DNA from: Pseudomonadota bacterium
GTDB lineage: Bacteria; Pseudomonadota; Gammaproteobacteria; Burkholderiales; Burkholderiaceae_C
DNA: 40,406 nt
Reading direction: 5' to 3'
Assembly: GCA_021792835.1 (NCBI GenBank)
Contig: JAJYTY010000010.1
Coordinates: 1 to 40,406 of the forward strand
Position numbers and translations under genes: made by a program. The notes under the pieces are model-generated. The model had not been told where the DNA came from. It saw nothing but the letters and a program-made list of their open reading frames with translations, and did not search any database. Shown here piece after piece: positions 25,464 to 37,769 of the stretch. Each line of letters starts with the position of its first letter. Position 1 is the first letter of the stretch.

Positions 25464-27020
25464 TCACTCCCGGTGCAGGAAGTGCCGCGGACGCAGGCCC
25501 AGGATGGCAAGGGTTGCGAAATAGGCGACGGCTGCGGCTGCGAGCAGCCCGAAAGCCGCCCCAAGGCGTGCGAGCTGTGCATGCGCGCCCGGCCAGTGCA
25601 GCCATGGCAGGTGCAACGCGCCCCAACCCAGGATTGCCGCGAAGGGCAGCTGAGCCGCCATCACCCGTGCGCCGAAGCCGCCCCAGCCCGGCTGCGCCCG
25701 GTAGCTGCCGCGGCGCCAAAGCCCATGCAGCAGCATGCCCGCATTGAGCAGCGCACCGCAGGAGATGGCCAGCGCCAGCCCGGCGTGCTGCAGGCGCGGC
25801 ACGAACACGATGTTGAGCAGCTGCGTGAACACCAGCACGACCAGCGCCATCTTGACCGGGGTGCGGATGTCGCGCCGCGCATAGAAGCCCGGGGCGAGGA
25901 TCTTCACGCCGACGAGTCCGAGCAGGCCCAGCCCGTAGGCGCGCAGCGCGCGCGTGGTCTGCTCGACGTCGAAGGCGTTGAAATGCCCGTACTGGAACAG
26001 GATGGACACCAGCGGGGTGGCGAACAGGCCCAGCGCGATCGCCGCCGGCAGCGCCAGCATCAGGCACAGCCGCAGGCCCCAGTCGAGCAGCGAGCTGTAG
26101 CGCTGCGCGTCGGAGGCAGCGTGTGCGCGCGACAGGCTGGGCAGCAGCACCGAGCCCAGTGCCACGCCGAGCAGCGCGGTCGGGAATTCCATCAGGCGGT
26201 CGGCGTAGGCCAGCCACGACACGCTGCCGGGGCGCAAATGCGAGGCGATCTGGGTGTTGATGACCAGCGAGACCTGCGCCACCGAGACCGACAGGCTGGC
26301 CGGCAGCATCTGCTTCACCACGCGGCGCACCCCGGGCGAGCGCCACGCGGCGGCGAAATTCAGGTGCAGGCGCGGCAGCACCGCGTAGCGACGCAGCGCC
26401 GGGATCTGCACCGCCAGTTGCAGCACTCCGCCGACCACCACGCCGACGGCCAGCGCGTAGACCGGCGGGTGCATCGTGCGGTGCAGCAGCACCGCCGCGG
26501 CGATCACGCTCAGGTTCAGCAGCGCCGGGGTCAGCGACGACACCGTGAAGTGCTTCCAGGTGTTGAGGATGCCCGCCGACAGCGCCACCAGCGAGATGAT
26601 GCCGGCATAGGGGAACATCAGGCGCGCCATCCAGGTGGCGGCGTCGAAGGCCTTGGGATGCAGCCCGGAGGCGGTCAGCAGCACCAGCACCGGCGCGCCG
26701 ATCACGCCGAGCAGGCTCACCCCGGCGAGGATCCAGGCCAGCGCGGTGGCCACGTCGTCGATCAGGCGCTGGTTGTCCTGCGGGCTGTCGTTCTCGCGCG
26801 ATGCGGCGAGAATCGGGATGAAGGCCTGCGAGAACGCGCCCTCGGCGAACAGCCGGCGCAGCAGGTTGGGCAGGCGGAACGCGACGTTGAACGCATCGGT
26901 CCAGGCGCTGGCGCCGAAATAGCGGGCGATCAGCACCTCGCGCACGAGCCCCGTGATGCGCGACACCAGCGTGAGCAGGGAGACGGTGTAGGCGGCGCGC
27001 AGCAGGTTCACGCGGCGCAT
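25464..27020 (-). CDS. murJ: Lipid II flippase MurJ (MviN)
   Basis: VNLLRAAYTVSLLTLVSRITGLVREVLIARYFGASAWTDAFNVAFRLPNLLRRLFAEGAFSQAFIPILA; alternative GTG start at 27011 (see findings). Confidence 0.95.
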   Translation of the reverse strand: MRRVNLLRAAYTVSLLTLVSRITGLVREVLIARYFGASAWTDAFNVAFRLPNLLRRLFAEGAFSQAFIPILAASRENDSPQDNQRLIDDVATALAWILAGVSLLGVIGAPVLVLLTASGLHPKAFDAATWMARLMFPYAGIISLVALSAGILNTWKHFTVSSLTPALLNLSVIAAAVLLHRTMHPPVYALAVGVVVGGVLQLAVQIPALRRYAVLPRLHLNFAAAWRSPGVRRVVKQMLPASLSVSVAQVSLVINTQIASHLRPGSVSWLAYADRLMEFPTALLGVALGSVLLPSLSRAHAASDAQRYSSLLDWGLRLCLMLALPAAIALGLFATPLVSILFQYGHFNAFDVEQTTRALRAYGLGLLGLVGVKILAPGFYARRDIRTPVKMALVVLVFTQLLNIVFVPRLQHAGLALAISCGALLNAGMLLHGLWRRGSYRAQPGWGGFGARVMAAQLPFAAILGWGALHLPWLHWPGAHAQLARLGAAFGLLAAAAVAYFATLAILGLRPRHFLHRE

Positions 27021-27034
27021 TATAGGAATGCGCC
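27014..27034. promoter_or_regulatory. Palindrome overlapping murJ -10 box and start codon
   Basis: GGCGCATT-ATAGG-AATGCGCC, 8-bp perfect arms; reverse strand contains TATAAT at 27024-27019. Confidence 0.6.
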
Positions 27035-27069
27035 GGGCGCGAAAGCTCCCTGGCCATGCGCGACACGCT

Positions 27070-27097
27070 TTGCGCGCAGGGGTCTTGCCGCTATACT
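27070..27097 (+). promoter_or_regulatory. Sigma-70-type promoter for rpsT
   Basis: TTGCGC - 16 bp - TATACT, about 40 bp upstream of rpsT. Confidence 0.65.
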
Positions 27098-27135
27098 AGA
27101 CGCTTTTCCCAGAATTTTTCCCGAGGTCACTTTCC

Positions 27136-27432
27136 ATGGCGACATCCGCGCAAGCGAAAAAGAAAAGCGCCCGCACGCCCTCCGGGCGCAAGCGCGCGCG
27201 TCAGGACATCAAGCTCAACGCCGCCAATTCGGCCATGCGCTCGCGCTTTCGCACCGCGGTGAAGTCGGTGCGCAAGGCGATCGCCGCCGGCGACAAGGCG
27301 CGTGCCGCGGAGGCCTTCAAGGCCGCCGTGCCGGTGCTGGACTCGATCGCCCGCAAGGGCCTGTTCCACCCCAACAAGGCGGCGCGCGACAAGAGCCGTC
27401 TGAACGCCGCGCTGAAGGCGATGGGGGCCTGA
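27136..27432 (+). CDS. rpsT: 30S ribosomal protein S20
   Basis: [96 protein letters not shown]. Confidence 0.97.
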   Translation: MATSAQAKKKSARTPSGRKRARQDIKLNAANSAMRSRFRTAVKSVRKAIAAGDKARAAEAFKAAVPVLDSIARKGLFHPNKAARDKSRLNAALKAMGA

Positions 27433-27441
27433 GCACGTCCC

Positions 27442-27462
27442 GGGCCGGGCGCTGCCCGGCCC
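27442..27462 (+). other. GC-rich hairpin just after rpsT
   Basis: GGGCCGGGC-GCT-GCCCGGCCC, 9-bp perfect stem. Confidence 0.6.
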
Positions 27463-27513
27463 CGCCCCGAGCCAATCTGGCGCGGCCCGTCGCAGGCGGG
27501 TTGCGAGCGTACG

Positions 27514-27535
27514 AAGCCCGCGTCGAGCGGGCTTT
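27514..27535 (+). terminator. Probable intrinsic terminator between rpsT and argD
   Basis: AAGCCCGC-GTCGA-GCGGGCTT followed by a weak T-rich tail (TGTCGTCTGTGGTCTTT). Confidence 0.6.
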
Positions 27536-27568
27536 GTCGTCTGTGGTCTTTACTTCGAGGAACCGTCC

Positions 27569-28747
27569 ATGCCAGGTCATCTGATGCAGAACTACTCCCG
27601 CCAGGCCCTGGCGCTCAGCCACGGCGAGGGCGCCTGGGTGTGGGACACCGAGGGACGGCGCTACCTGGACGGGCTCAGCGGAATCGCGGTCAACACCGTC
27701 GGCCACGCGCATCCCCGCCTGGTGGCGGCGCTGCGCGACCAGGTCGGCAAGCTGATTCATTGCTCCAACGTCTACCAGATTCCCTTGCAGGAACAACTGG
27801 CCGATCGTCTGTGCGCGCTGGCGGGGGCGGATGCCGCCTTCTTCTGCAACTCGGGGCTGGAGGCGAACGAGGCGGCGATCAAGCTGGCGCGCCTGTGGGG
27901 GCATCGCCGCGCAGCCGGCCTGCCCGAGATCCTGGTGTTCGACGGGGCCTTCCACGGCCGTTCGCTGGCCACGCTGTCGGCCACCGGCAACCCGAAGGTG
28001 CAAAAGGGCTTCGAGCCGCTGGTCGAGGGCTTCGTGCGCGTGCCGTTGAACGACCAGGCCGCGGTGGAGCGCGCCGCGCGCGAGCACCCCGGCCTGTGCG
28101 CGGTGTTCATCGAGGCGATCCAGGGCGAGGGAGGAATCCGCCCGGCGCAGCTGGAGTTCCTGCGCTTCCTGCGCGGCCTGTGCGATCGCAACGGCTGGCT
28201 GCTGATGATCGACGAGGTGCAGTGCGGCATGGGGCGCACCGGGCGCTGGCTGGCGCACCAGTGGGCCGGCGTGCGCCCGGACGTCGTGGCGATGGCCAAG
28301 GGGCTGGCCTCCGGCGTGCCGATCGGCGCCCTGCTCGGCTACGGCGAGGCTGCGCGCGTGTTCGGCCCCGGCCAGCACGGCAGCACCTTCGGCGGCAATC
28401 CGCTGGCCTGCCGCGCCGCGCTGGAGACCCTGGCCATCATCGAGGACGAGGGGCTGCTGGACAACGCGCAGCGCATCGGCGGCTGGATGCTCGGGCAGTT
28501 GCGCGAGCGCGTCGGCGGCCTTGCCGGGGTGGTCGAGGTGCGCGGCAGCGGCCTGATGATCGGCATCGAGCTCGAGCGCGCCTGCGGGGAACTCGTCGCG
28601 CAGGCGCAGCAGGCCGGCTTGTTGATCAACGTCACGCATGAACGGGTGATCCGCCTGCTGCCGCCGCTGATCCTGCGCCAGGAAGAGGCCGAGCAGATGC
28701 TGGCCTTGCTGGTGCCGCTGGTGCAGCGTTTCGTCGGCGCGGCCTGA
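27569..28747 (+). CDS. argD: Acetylornithine aminotransferase
   Basis: FFCNSGLEANEAAIKLARLWG; ILVFDGAFHGRSLATLSATGNPKVQKGFEP; LLMIDEVQCGMGRTGRWLAHQ; STFGGNPLACRAALETL. Confidence 0.94.
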   Translation: MPGHLMQNYSRQALALSHGEGAWVWDTEGRRYLDGLSGIAVNTVGHAHPRLVAALRDQVGKLIHCSNVYQIPLQEQLADRLCALAGADAAFFCNSGLEANEAAIKLARLWGHRRAAGLPEILVFDGAFHGRSLATLSATGNPKVQKGFEPLVEGFVRVPLNDQAAVERAAREHPGLCAVFIEAIQGEGGIRPAQLEFLRFLRGLCDRNGWLLMIDEVQCGMGRTGRWLAHQWAGVRPDVVAMAKGLASGVPIGALLGYGEAARVFGPGQHGSTFGGNPLACRAALETLAIIEDEGLLDNAQRIGGWMLGQLRERVGGLAGVVEVRGSGLMIGIELERACGELVAQAQQAGLLINVTHERVIRLLPPLILRQEEAEQMLALLVPLVQRFVGAA

Positions 28748-28758
28748 GGAGGGGCTCC

Positions 28759-29703
28759 GTGATGACCCATACCCCCGTGCGCCATTACCTGCAGTTCAGC
28801 GATCTGACGCGTGACGAGTACGCCTACCTCTTTCATCGCAGCGCGCTGATCAAGTCGCGCTTCAAGGGCTACGAGCTGCACCAGCCGCTGGTGGACCGGA
28901 CGCTGGCGATGATCTTCGAGAAGCACTCGACGCGCACGCGCCTGAGCTTCGAGGCCGGCATGCACCAGCTCGGCGGAGCCGCCATCTACATCAACACCCG
29001 CGACAGCCAGCTCGGGCGCGGCGAGCCCATCGAGGACGCCGCGCAGGTGTTCTCGCGCATGGTCGACCTGGTGATGATCCGCACCTACGGGCACGACATC
29101 GTCGAGCGCTTCGCCGCGCATTCGCGCGTGCCGGTGATCAACGGACTGACCAACGAGTTCCATCCCTGCCAGGTGCTGGCCGACGTGTTCACCTACATCG
29201 AGCACCGCGGCGACATCGCCGGCAAGGTCGTGGCGTGGGTCGGCGATGCCAACAACATGCTCTACACCTGGCTGCAGGCAGGGGCGATCCTCGGCTTCAC
29301 GGTGCATTTCTCGGGCCCGCCGGGCTACGGCGTGGAGCTGCAGCGCGCGGGCTACCCGGTCAGCGAGGCCGAACGGGCCTGCCTGCGCTGCTTCGACGAC
29401 CCGCGACAGGCCTGCGAGGGTGCGCACCTGGTCACCACCGACGTGTGGACCAGCATGGGTTACGAGGCGGAGAACTCCGCGCGACTGAAGGCCTTCCAGG
29501 GGTTCATGGTCGACACCGCGATGATGCTGCGCGCCGACCCGCAGGCCCTGTTCATGCACTGCCTGCCCGCGCACCGCGGCGAGGAAGTGCAGGCCGAGGT
29601 CATCGACGGGCCGCGCAGCGTGGTCTGGGACGAGGCCGAGAACCGCCTGCACGTGCAGAAGGCGCTGATGGAATTCCTGCTGCTCGGCCAGCTTGACGAT
29701 TGA
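28759..29703 (+). CDS. argF: Ornithine carbamoyltransferase
   Basis: MIFEKHSTRTRLSFEAGMHQLGGAAIYINTRDSQLGRGEPIEDAAQVFSRM; FHPCQVLADVFTYIEHRG; HCLPAHRGEEVQAEVIDGPRSVVWDEAENRLHVQKALMEFLL. Confidence 0.96.
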   Translation: MMTHTPVRHYLQFSDLTRDEYAYLFHRSALIKSRFKGYELHQPLVDRTLAMIFEKHSTRTRLSFEAGMHQLGGAAIYINTRDSQLGRGEPIEDAAQVFSRMVDLVMIRTYGHDIVERFAAHSRVPVINGLTNEFHPCQVLADVFTYIEHRGDIAGKVVAWVGDANNMLYTWLQAGAILGFTVHFSGPPGYGVELQRAGYPVSEAERACLRCFDDPRQACEGAHLVTTDVWTSMGYEAENSARLKAFQGFMVDTAMMLRADPQALFMHCLPAHRGEEVQAEVIDGPRSVVWDEAENRLHVQKALMEFLLLGQLDD

Positions 29704-29745
29704 TGCAATGCCCCGAGGCCCGGGCTTTGTCCGGCCCCCGGCTGG

Positions 29746-30642
29746 CTACTGCAGCAGCTCGCGCAGCACCCGCAAATACAGCGCGTAGCGCTCGGGGTCG
29801 ATCTCGCCGGCGGCGACGGCTTCGCGCACCACGCAGCCCGGCTCCTCGCGGTGGGTGCAGTTCTGGAAACGGCAGCGGCCGTTGCGCTGCGCCAGCTCGG
29901 GCAGCGCATGCTGCAGCTGGGTCACGCTCAGGTGCTGCAGGCCGAAGGCCTGGAATCCCGGCGAGTCGAGCAGCGCGCTGGCCTCCGGCATCCCCGGCAG
30001 CGTCCACAGGCGCGTGCTGGTCGTCGTGTGGCGCCCCGAGTTCAGCGCCTCGCTGAGGGCGCCGGTGACGGCGTGGATCCCCGGCAGCAGCGCATTGGCC
30101 AGCGTCGACTTGCCCACCCCGGAGGCGCCGATGAGCATCGAGGTGCGTCCGGCCAGCCACGGCCGCAGCGCCTCGACCGCGCGCTGCGGCGCTCCCAGCG
30201 CCGACAACTCCAGCACCGGGTAGCCGCATTGCTCCAGCGGGCGCAGGCGCCGGCGCAGCTCGGCGGTCTGGGGCAGCTCGCACTTGTTGAGCACGAGCAG
30301 GCATTCGATGTCCTCGGCGCCGGCGGCGATCAGCGCGCGTCCCACGAGGTCGAGGTTGGGTGTCGGCTGCGCCGCGGTGACCACCAGCAGCAGGTCGAGG
30401 TTGGCGGCGAACACCTTGCTGCGCCGCAAGTCCTGGCGCCACAGCATGTTGCGCCGCGGCAGCACGGTGTCGATCAGCGCCGGGTCGCCGGGTTGCAGCA
30501 GCACCTCGTCGCCGCACACCACGTCGCCGCGCTTGCCGCGGGTCACGCAGGCCAGCGGCGCGTCGCCGCCGGCGTCGGCCAGGTAGTTGCGCCCGAACGC
30601 GGCGACGATGCGCGCGCGCTGTGAGCGTTGGGGCTGTGTCAT
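29746..30642 (-). CDS. rsgA: Ribosome small subunit-dependent GTPase RsgA
   Basis: VFAANLDLLLVVTAAQPTPNLDLVGRALIAA; LLVLNKCEL; SMLIGASGVGKSTLANALLPG; GRHTTTSTRLW; LDSPGFQAFGLQHL; C-terminal HREEPGCVV. Confidence 0.95.
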   Translation of the reverse strand: MTQPQRSQRARIVAAFGRNYLADAGGDAPLACVTRGKRGDVVCGDEVLLQPGDPALIDTVLPRRNMLWRQDLRRSKVFAANLDLLLVVTAAQPTPNLDLVGRALIAAGAEDIECLLVLNKCELPQTAELRRRLRPLEQCGYPVLELSALGAPQRAVEALRPWLAGRTSMLIGASGVGKSTLANALLPGIHAVTGALSEALNSGRHTTTSTRLWTLPGMPEASALLDSPGFQAFGLQHLSVTQLQHALPELAQRNGRCRFQNCTHREEPGCVVREAVAAGEIDPERYALYLRVLRELLQ

Positions 30643-31926
30643 CTAGGCTGCGGCGGCGCCTTCGGGCAGGCCGAGCCGGGCCAGGCGTTGCAGCGCCGGG
30701 GGGTGGCTGTAGTAGAAGCGCACGAACCAGGGGTCGGGGGTCAGGGTCGACGCGTTGTCGCGGTACATGCGCAGCAGCGCGCTGCCCAGCGCACGCGCAT
30801 CGCTGTGACTGGCCGCGTAGGCGTCGGCCTCGAACTCGTGCCTGCGCGACCAGCTAGCGCTCAGCGGGGTGACGAACACCCCGAAAACCGGCAGCGCCAG
30901 GCTGAACAGGATCAGCGCCGCCGCCTGGTTGCCGCCGAGCAGATCGGGCTCGAAGCCCAGCCCGGTGTAGAACCACACGCGCGACGCCAGCCATCCCAGC
31001 AGCGCGAATCCGGCCAGGCTCAGGCCCAGGGTCAGCAGCAGGCGCTGCTGGATGTGGTGGCGCTTGTAGTGCCCGACCTCGTGCGCCAGCACAGCCTCGA
31101 TCTGCCGTGCGTCGAGCTGTCCCAGCAGCGTGTCGAACAGCACGACCCGGCGCGCCGAGCCGATCCCGGTGAAGTAGGCATTGGCGTGCGCGCTGCGGCG
31201 CGAACCGTCCATCACGTACAGGCCCTGCAGCGCGAAGCCGCAGCGCTGCATCAGCTGCTGGGCGCGGCTCTTGACCTCGCCTTCGGGTAGGGGCTCGAAG
31301 CGGTTGAACAGCGGCGCGATCCAGGTCGGGAACACGACCATCATGGTCAGGCTGAATGCGGCGAAGGCCAGCCAGGCCCACAGCCACCACCAGTCGCTGC
31401 CGCGCATCAGCCACAGCACCAGCAGCGCCAGCGGCGCCATGACCAGCGCCCCCAGCAGCAGCCCCCTGGCCTGGTCGGCGAAGAACAGCCCGGGAGTGCT
31501 GCGGTTGAAGCCGAAGCGGGCTTCGAGGCGGAAGGTGCTCCATAGCTCCCAGGGCAGATCGATCAGCGCGCCGATCAACGCGAACTCGCCCAGCAGCAGC
31601 AGCTGCGCCAGCAGCCCGTCGCCGAACAGCGACGTGTTGGCACGAGCCAGCAGCTGCAGTCCGCCGAACAGCGTCCAGCCGACCAGCACCGCGGCCGAGA
31701 ACAGCGAATGCCACAGTCCCACGCGCTGGCGCGCGCTGGTGTAGTCGGCAGCCTTGCGATGCGCCTGCAGGTCGATGACCCCGGCGAAAGCCTCGGGAAC
31801 GTGGTCGCGGTGGCTCTGCACGTGGCGGATCTGGCGCGCCCCCAGCCACAGTCGCAGCGCGGTCGACAGCAGCAGCGCGGCCGCGAACACGAGGCTGCAC
31901 AGCAGGGAAGTCCGGGACAGGGTCAT
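30643..31926 (-). CDS. M48 family metallopeptidase (Ste24/CaaX protease-like)
   Basis: Multiple TM segments; [23 protein letters not shown] (HExxH); [58 protein letters not shown]. Stop directly abuts the rsgA start. Confidence 0.93.
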   Translation of the reverse strand: MTLSRTSLLCSLVFAAALLLSTALRLWLGARQIRHVQSHRDHVPEAFAGVIDLQAHRKAADYTSARQRVGLWHSLFSAAVLVGWTLFGGLQLLARANTSLFGDGLLAQLLLLGEFALIGALIDLPWELWSTFRLEARFGFNRSTPGLFFADQARGLLLGALVMAPLALLVLWLMRGSDWWWLWAWLAFAAFSLTMMVVFPTWIAPLFNRFEPLPEGEVKSRAQQLMQRCGFALQGLYVMDGSRRSAHANAYFTGIGSARRVVLFDTLLGQLDARQIEAVLAHEVGHYKRHHIQQRLLLTLGLSLAGFALLGWLASRVWFYTGLGFEPDLLGGNQAAALILFSLALPVFGVFVTPLSASWSRRHEFEADAYAASHSDARALGSALLRMYRDNASTLTPDPWFVRFYYSHPPALQRLARLGLPEGAAAA

Positions 31927-31945
31927 GTCGGGGTGAGTGGGCAAC

Positions 31946-31979
31946 GGGCCGGGGCGGGGGGATGGGGCGGGGGACGGGG
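31946..31979 (+). other. G-quadruplex-forming motif
   Basis: GGGCCGGGGCGGGGGGATGGGGCGGGGGACGGGG: five consecutive runs of at least 4 G separated by 1-2 nt. Confidence 0.75.
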
Positions 31980-32147
31980 CGGCTGGCCGCCTTGCCGCGG
32001 GGGGCATGCGAGAATGGAGCTTCGGTACGCGGCGCAGCAGCGCTCCGTCGAGCGCGGCCGAGTCGCCGCAATGTTCCCATTATCCCATTCACGTCGTGTC
32101 GGCGGGCGGCCGTGGCCGCGTCGCGTCCGGCACGGCGCAACTGCCGC

Positions 32148-32738
32148 ATGAACGCCATCCAGAGCCCGCCCGACCTGCCCCTGCACGAGTCCAACCTGTT
32201 GTGGGTGGACATGGAAATGACCGGTCTGGACCCGCTGAGCGACCGCATCATCGAGGTCGCGCTGGTGGTCACCGACGCCCAGGTCACGCGGCGCATCGAG
32301 GGTCCGGTGCTGGCCGTCCATCAGCCCGCGGAAGTGATGGCCGCGATGGATTCATGGAACCAGGGCACCCACGGACGCTCCGGCCTGACGGCGCGGGTCG
32401 CCGCCAGCGTCATCGACGAGCAGCAGGCCGAGCAGGCGATGATCGACTTCGCCGCGCGCTACGTGCCGGCGGGCAAGAGTCCGATGTGCGGCAACACGAT
32501 CTGCCAGGACCGGCGCTTCATGGCGCGCTGGATGCCGCGCCTGGAGGCCTTCTTCCATTACCGCAACCTGGACGTGAGCACGTTGAAGGAGCTCGCGCGG
32601 CGCTGGCGCCCGGAGGTCTACGCGTCGTTCAAGAAGCGCCAGGAGCACACCGCGCTGGCCGACATCCACGAATCCATCGACGAACTGCTGCACTACCGCG
32701 AGCACTTCCTGGTCGCGCCGCCTGCGCCGCAGGGCTGA
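32148..32738 (+). CDS. orn: Oligoribonuclease
   Basis: [91 protein letters not shown]. Confidence 0.96.
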   Translation: MNAIQSPPDLPLHESNLLWVDMEMTGLDPLSDRIIEVALVVTDAQVTRRIEGPVLAVHQPAEVMAAMDSWNQGTHGRSGLTARVAASVIDEQQAEQAMIDFAARYVPAGKSPMCGNTICQDRRFMARWMPRLEAFFHYRNLDVSTLKELARRWRPEVYASFKKRQEHTALADIHESIDELLHYREHFLVAPPAPQG

Positions 32739-32761
32739 GGCGCGGGCCGCGCCTCCGGCAC

Positions 32762-33757
<996 letters not shown>

Positions 33758-33946
33758 CTACGCTTTGCGATCTGCGTGAATTGTCGCGTGATGGCTGCGA
33801 GATGACGTTGCTTTGACGCAGTGTTCACAGCCGGAGCACCGGCCACAACGGGAAATTGTAGGGCGGCACGGTCGCCCGCGCTGCGTCGGCTTGCCCGCGC
33901 GCGCGCTGGGTTAGCATGCGCATTGGCAGGAGCTGCGGACACGGAC

Positions 33947-34618
33947 ATGGTTGCGATCTCCAATATCGATCTGGTGCGGCGCGTGCCGATGTTCTCGGTA
34001 CTCACCGAGGCACAGGCATGGACGCTGTCGCAGTCCATCGTCAAGAAGCGCTACAAGCGTGGCGAATGCCTGGTGGAGCAGGGCGGGCGCTCGAACGCGC
34101 TGTTCATCATCCTGGCCGGCCGCGCGCGCGTGATCAGCGTCGATTCGCGCGGGCGCGAAGTGATCCTCGCCGTGCTGCATCCGGGCGACCACGTCGGCGA
34201 GATGAGCCTGATCGACGGGCAGCCGCATTCGGCCTCGGTGATCGCCGAGGTGCAGACCGACGTGCTGATGCTGGGGCGGGTCGCCTTCCTGCAAAGCCTG
34301 CCCGAGAACACCAGCATGAGCTTTTCCATCATGCGCGGACTGGTGCACCGGCTGCGTGGCGCCGACCGCAAGATCGAGTCGCTGGCGCTGCTCGACGTCT
34401 ACGGGCGCGTCGCGCGGGCATTGCTGGAGATGAGCGAGCTCGACGGGGTCGAGCGCATCGTGCGCAACAAGCCCTCGCGCCAGGATCTGGCCAAGATGGT
34501 CGGCGCATCGCGTGAGATGGTCAGCCGCGTGATGAAGGACTTCGAACAGCAGTCGCTGGTGATCGAGCGCGACGACGGCAGCCTGGTGGTGCGCGAGCGC
34601 ATCGCCAGCATGGCCTGA
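33947..34618 (+). CDS. Crp/Fnr family transcriptional regulator
   Basis: [133 protein letters not shown]. Confidence 0.94.
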   Translation: MVAISNIDLVRRVPMFSVLTEAQAWTLSQSIVKKRYKRGECLVEQGGRSNALFIILAGRARVISVDSRGREVILAVLHPGDHVGEMSLIDGQPHSASVIAEVQTDVLMLGRVAFLQSLPENTSMSFSIMRGLVHRLRGADRKIESLALLDVYGRVARALLEMSELDGVERIVRNKPSRQDLAKMVGASREMVSRVMKDFEQQSLVIERDDGSLVVRERIASMA

Positions 34619-34658
34619 GCCGGGCTCGCGCATCGGCCGCGCACCTTCCGTTTTCGCC

Positions 34659-36986
<2,328 letters not shown>

Positions 36987-37045
36987 ACCGCCGCGCGGCG
37001 TCGCGCCGCGCGCAACTTCCGTATCCGCACAGGAGATTGGCATCC

Positions 37046-37735
37046 ATGTTCCGCTTCCCTGCCGAACCCGGCGCGAGCTCCGCGCGCAGGCGCTGCCTGC
37101 TCGGGCTGGCGCTGATCGGGCTCGGTGTCGCCGCGCCGCTGCCGGCGCTGGCGGCCGGCGACGACCCGGTGGCGCTGCTGCAGCGCTGGCTGCACGAGAC
37201 CCACGGCGCGACGGCCGACTTCACGCAGCGCATCGTCGCCGACAAGGGCGGCGCGCCGCAGCTGTCGTCGGGAACCTTCGCCTTCGAGCGCCCCGGACGC
37301 TTTCGCTGGGAGTACCTCAAGCCGTACCGCCAGGACATCGTCAGCGACGGCGACACGATCTGGACCTACGACCACGACCTGGACCAGGTCACGATCACCT
37401 CGCAGGCGCAGGCGCTCGGCAGCACGCCGGCGGCGTTGCTGTCCGGCGCCGACGTGCAGCGCCTGTTCGCGCTGCAGGCGCTGCCTGCCAGCGACGGATT
37501 GCAGTGGGTGCAGGCGACCCCGCGCGCATCCGACAGTTCCTTCGTCTGGGTACGCCTGGGCCTGCGAGACGCCGCGCACGGGGTGGAACTCGTGCAGATG
37601 CAGTTGCGCGACGCGTTCCGGCGTACCTCGACCATCCGTTTCACGTCGCAGCGCGTGAATCCGAAGTTCGCGCCGGGCAGCTTCCATTTCACGCCGCCGC
37701 CCGGCGCCGCGGTGATCCGCCCCGAGGGTTCCTGA
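37046..37735 (+). CDS. lolA: Outer-membrane lipoprotein carrier protein LolA
   Basis: Signal-like N-terminus; TADFTQRIVADKGGAPQLSSGTFAFERPGRFRWEYLKPYRQDIVSDGDTIWTYDHDLDQVTI. Confidence 0.94.
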   Translation: MFRFPAEPGASSARRRCLLGLALIGLGVAAPLPALAAGDDPVALLQRWLHETHGATADFTQRIVADKGGAPQLSSGTFAFERPGRFRWEYLKPYRQDIVSDGDTIWTYDHDLDQVTITSQAQALGSTPAALLSGADVQRLFALQALPASDGLQWVQATPRASDSSFVWVRLGLRDAAHGVELVQMQLRDAFRRTSTIRFTSQRVNPKFAPGSFHFTPPPGAAVIRPEGS

Positions 37736-37769
37736 GCGCGGGCGACGCAGTCCCCGCGCGGAGCGCACG

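Noticed and set aside
25065-27584. 839 aa forward ORF opposite murJ
   Set aside because: Antisense artefact; murJ is unambiguous.
32739-32753. GGCGCGGGCCGCGCC hairpin between orn and trxB
   Set aside because: Short, no U tract; plausible but common by chance at this GC content.
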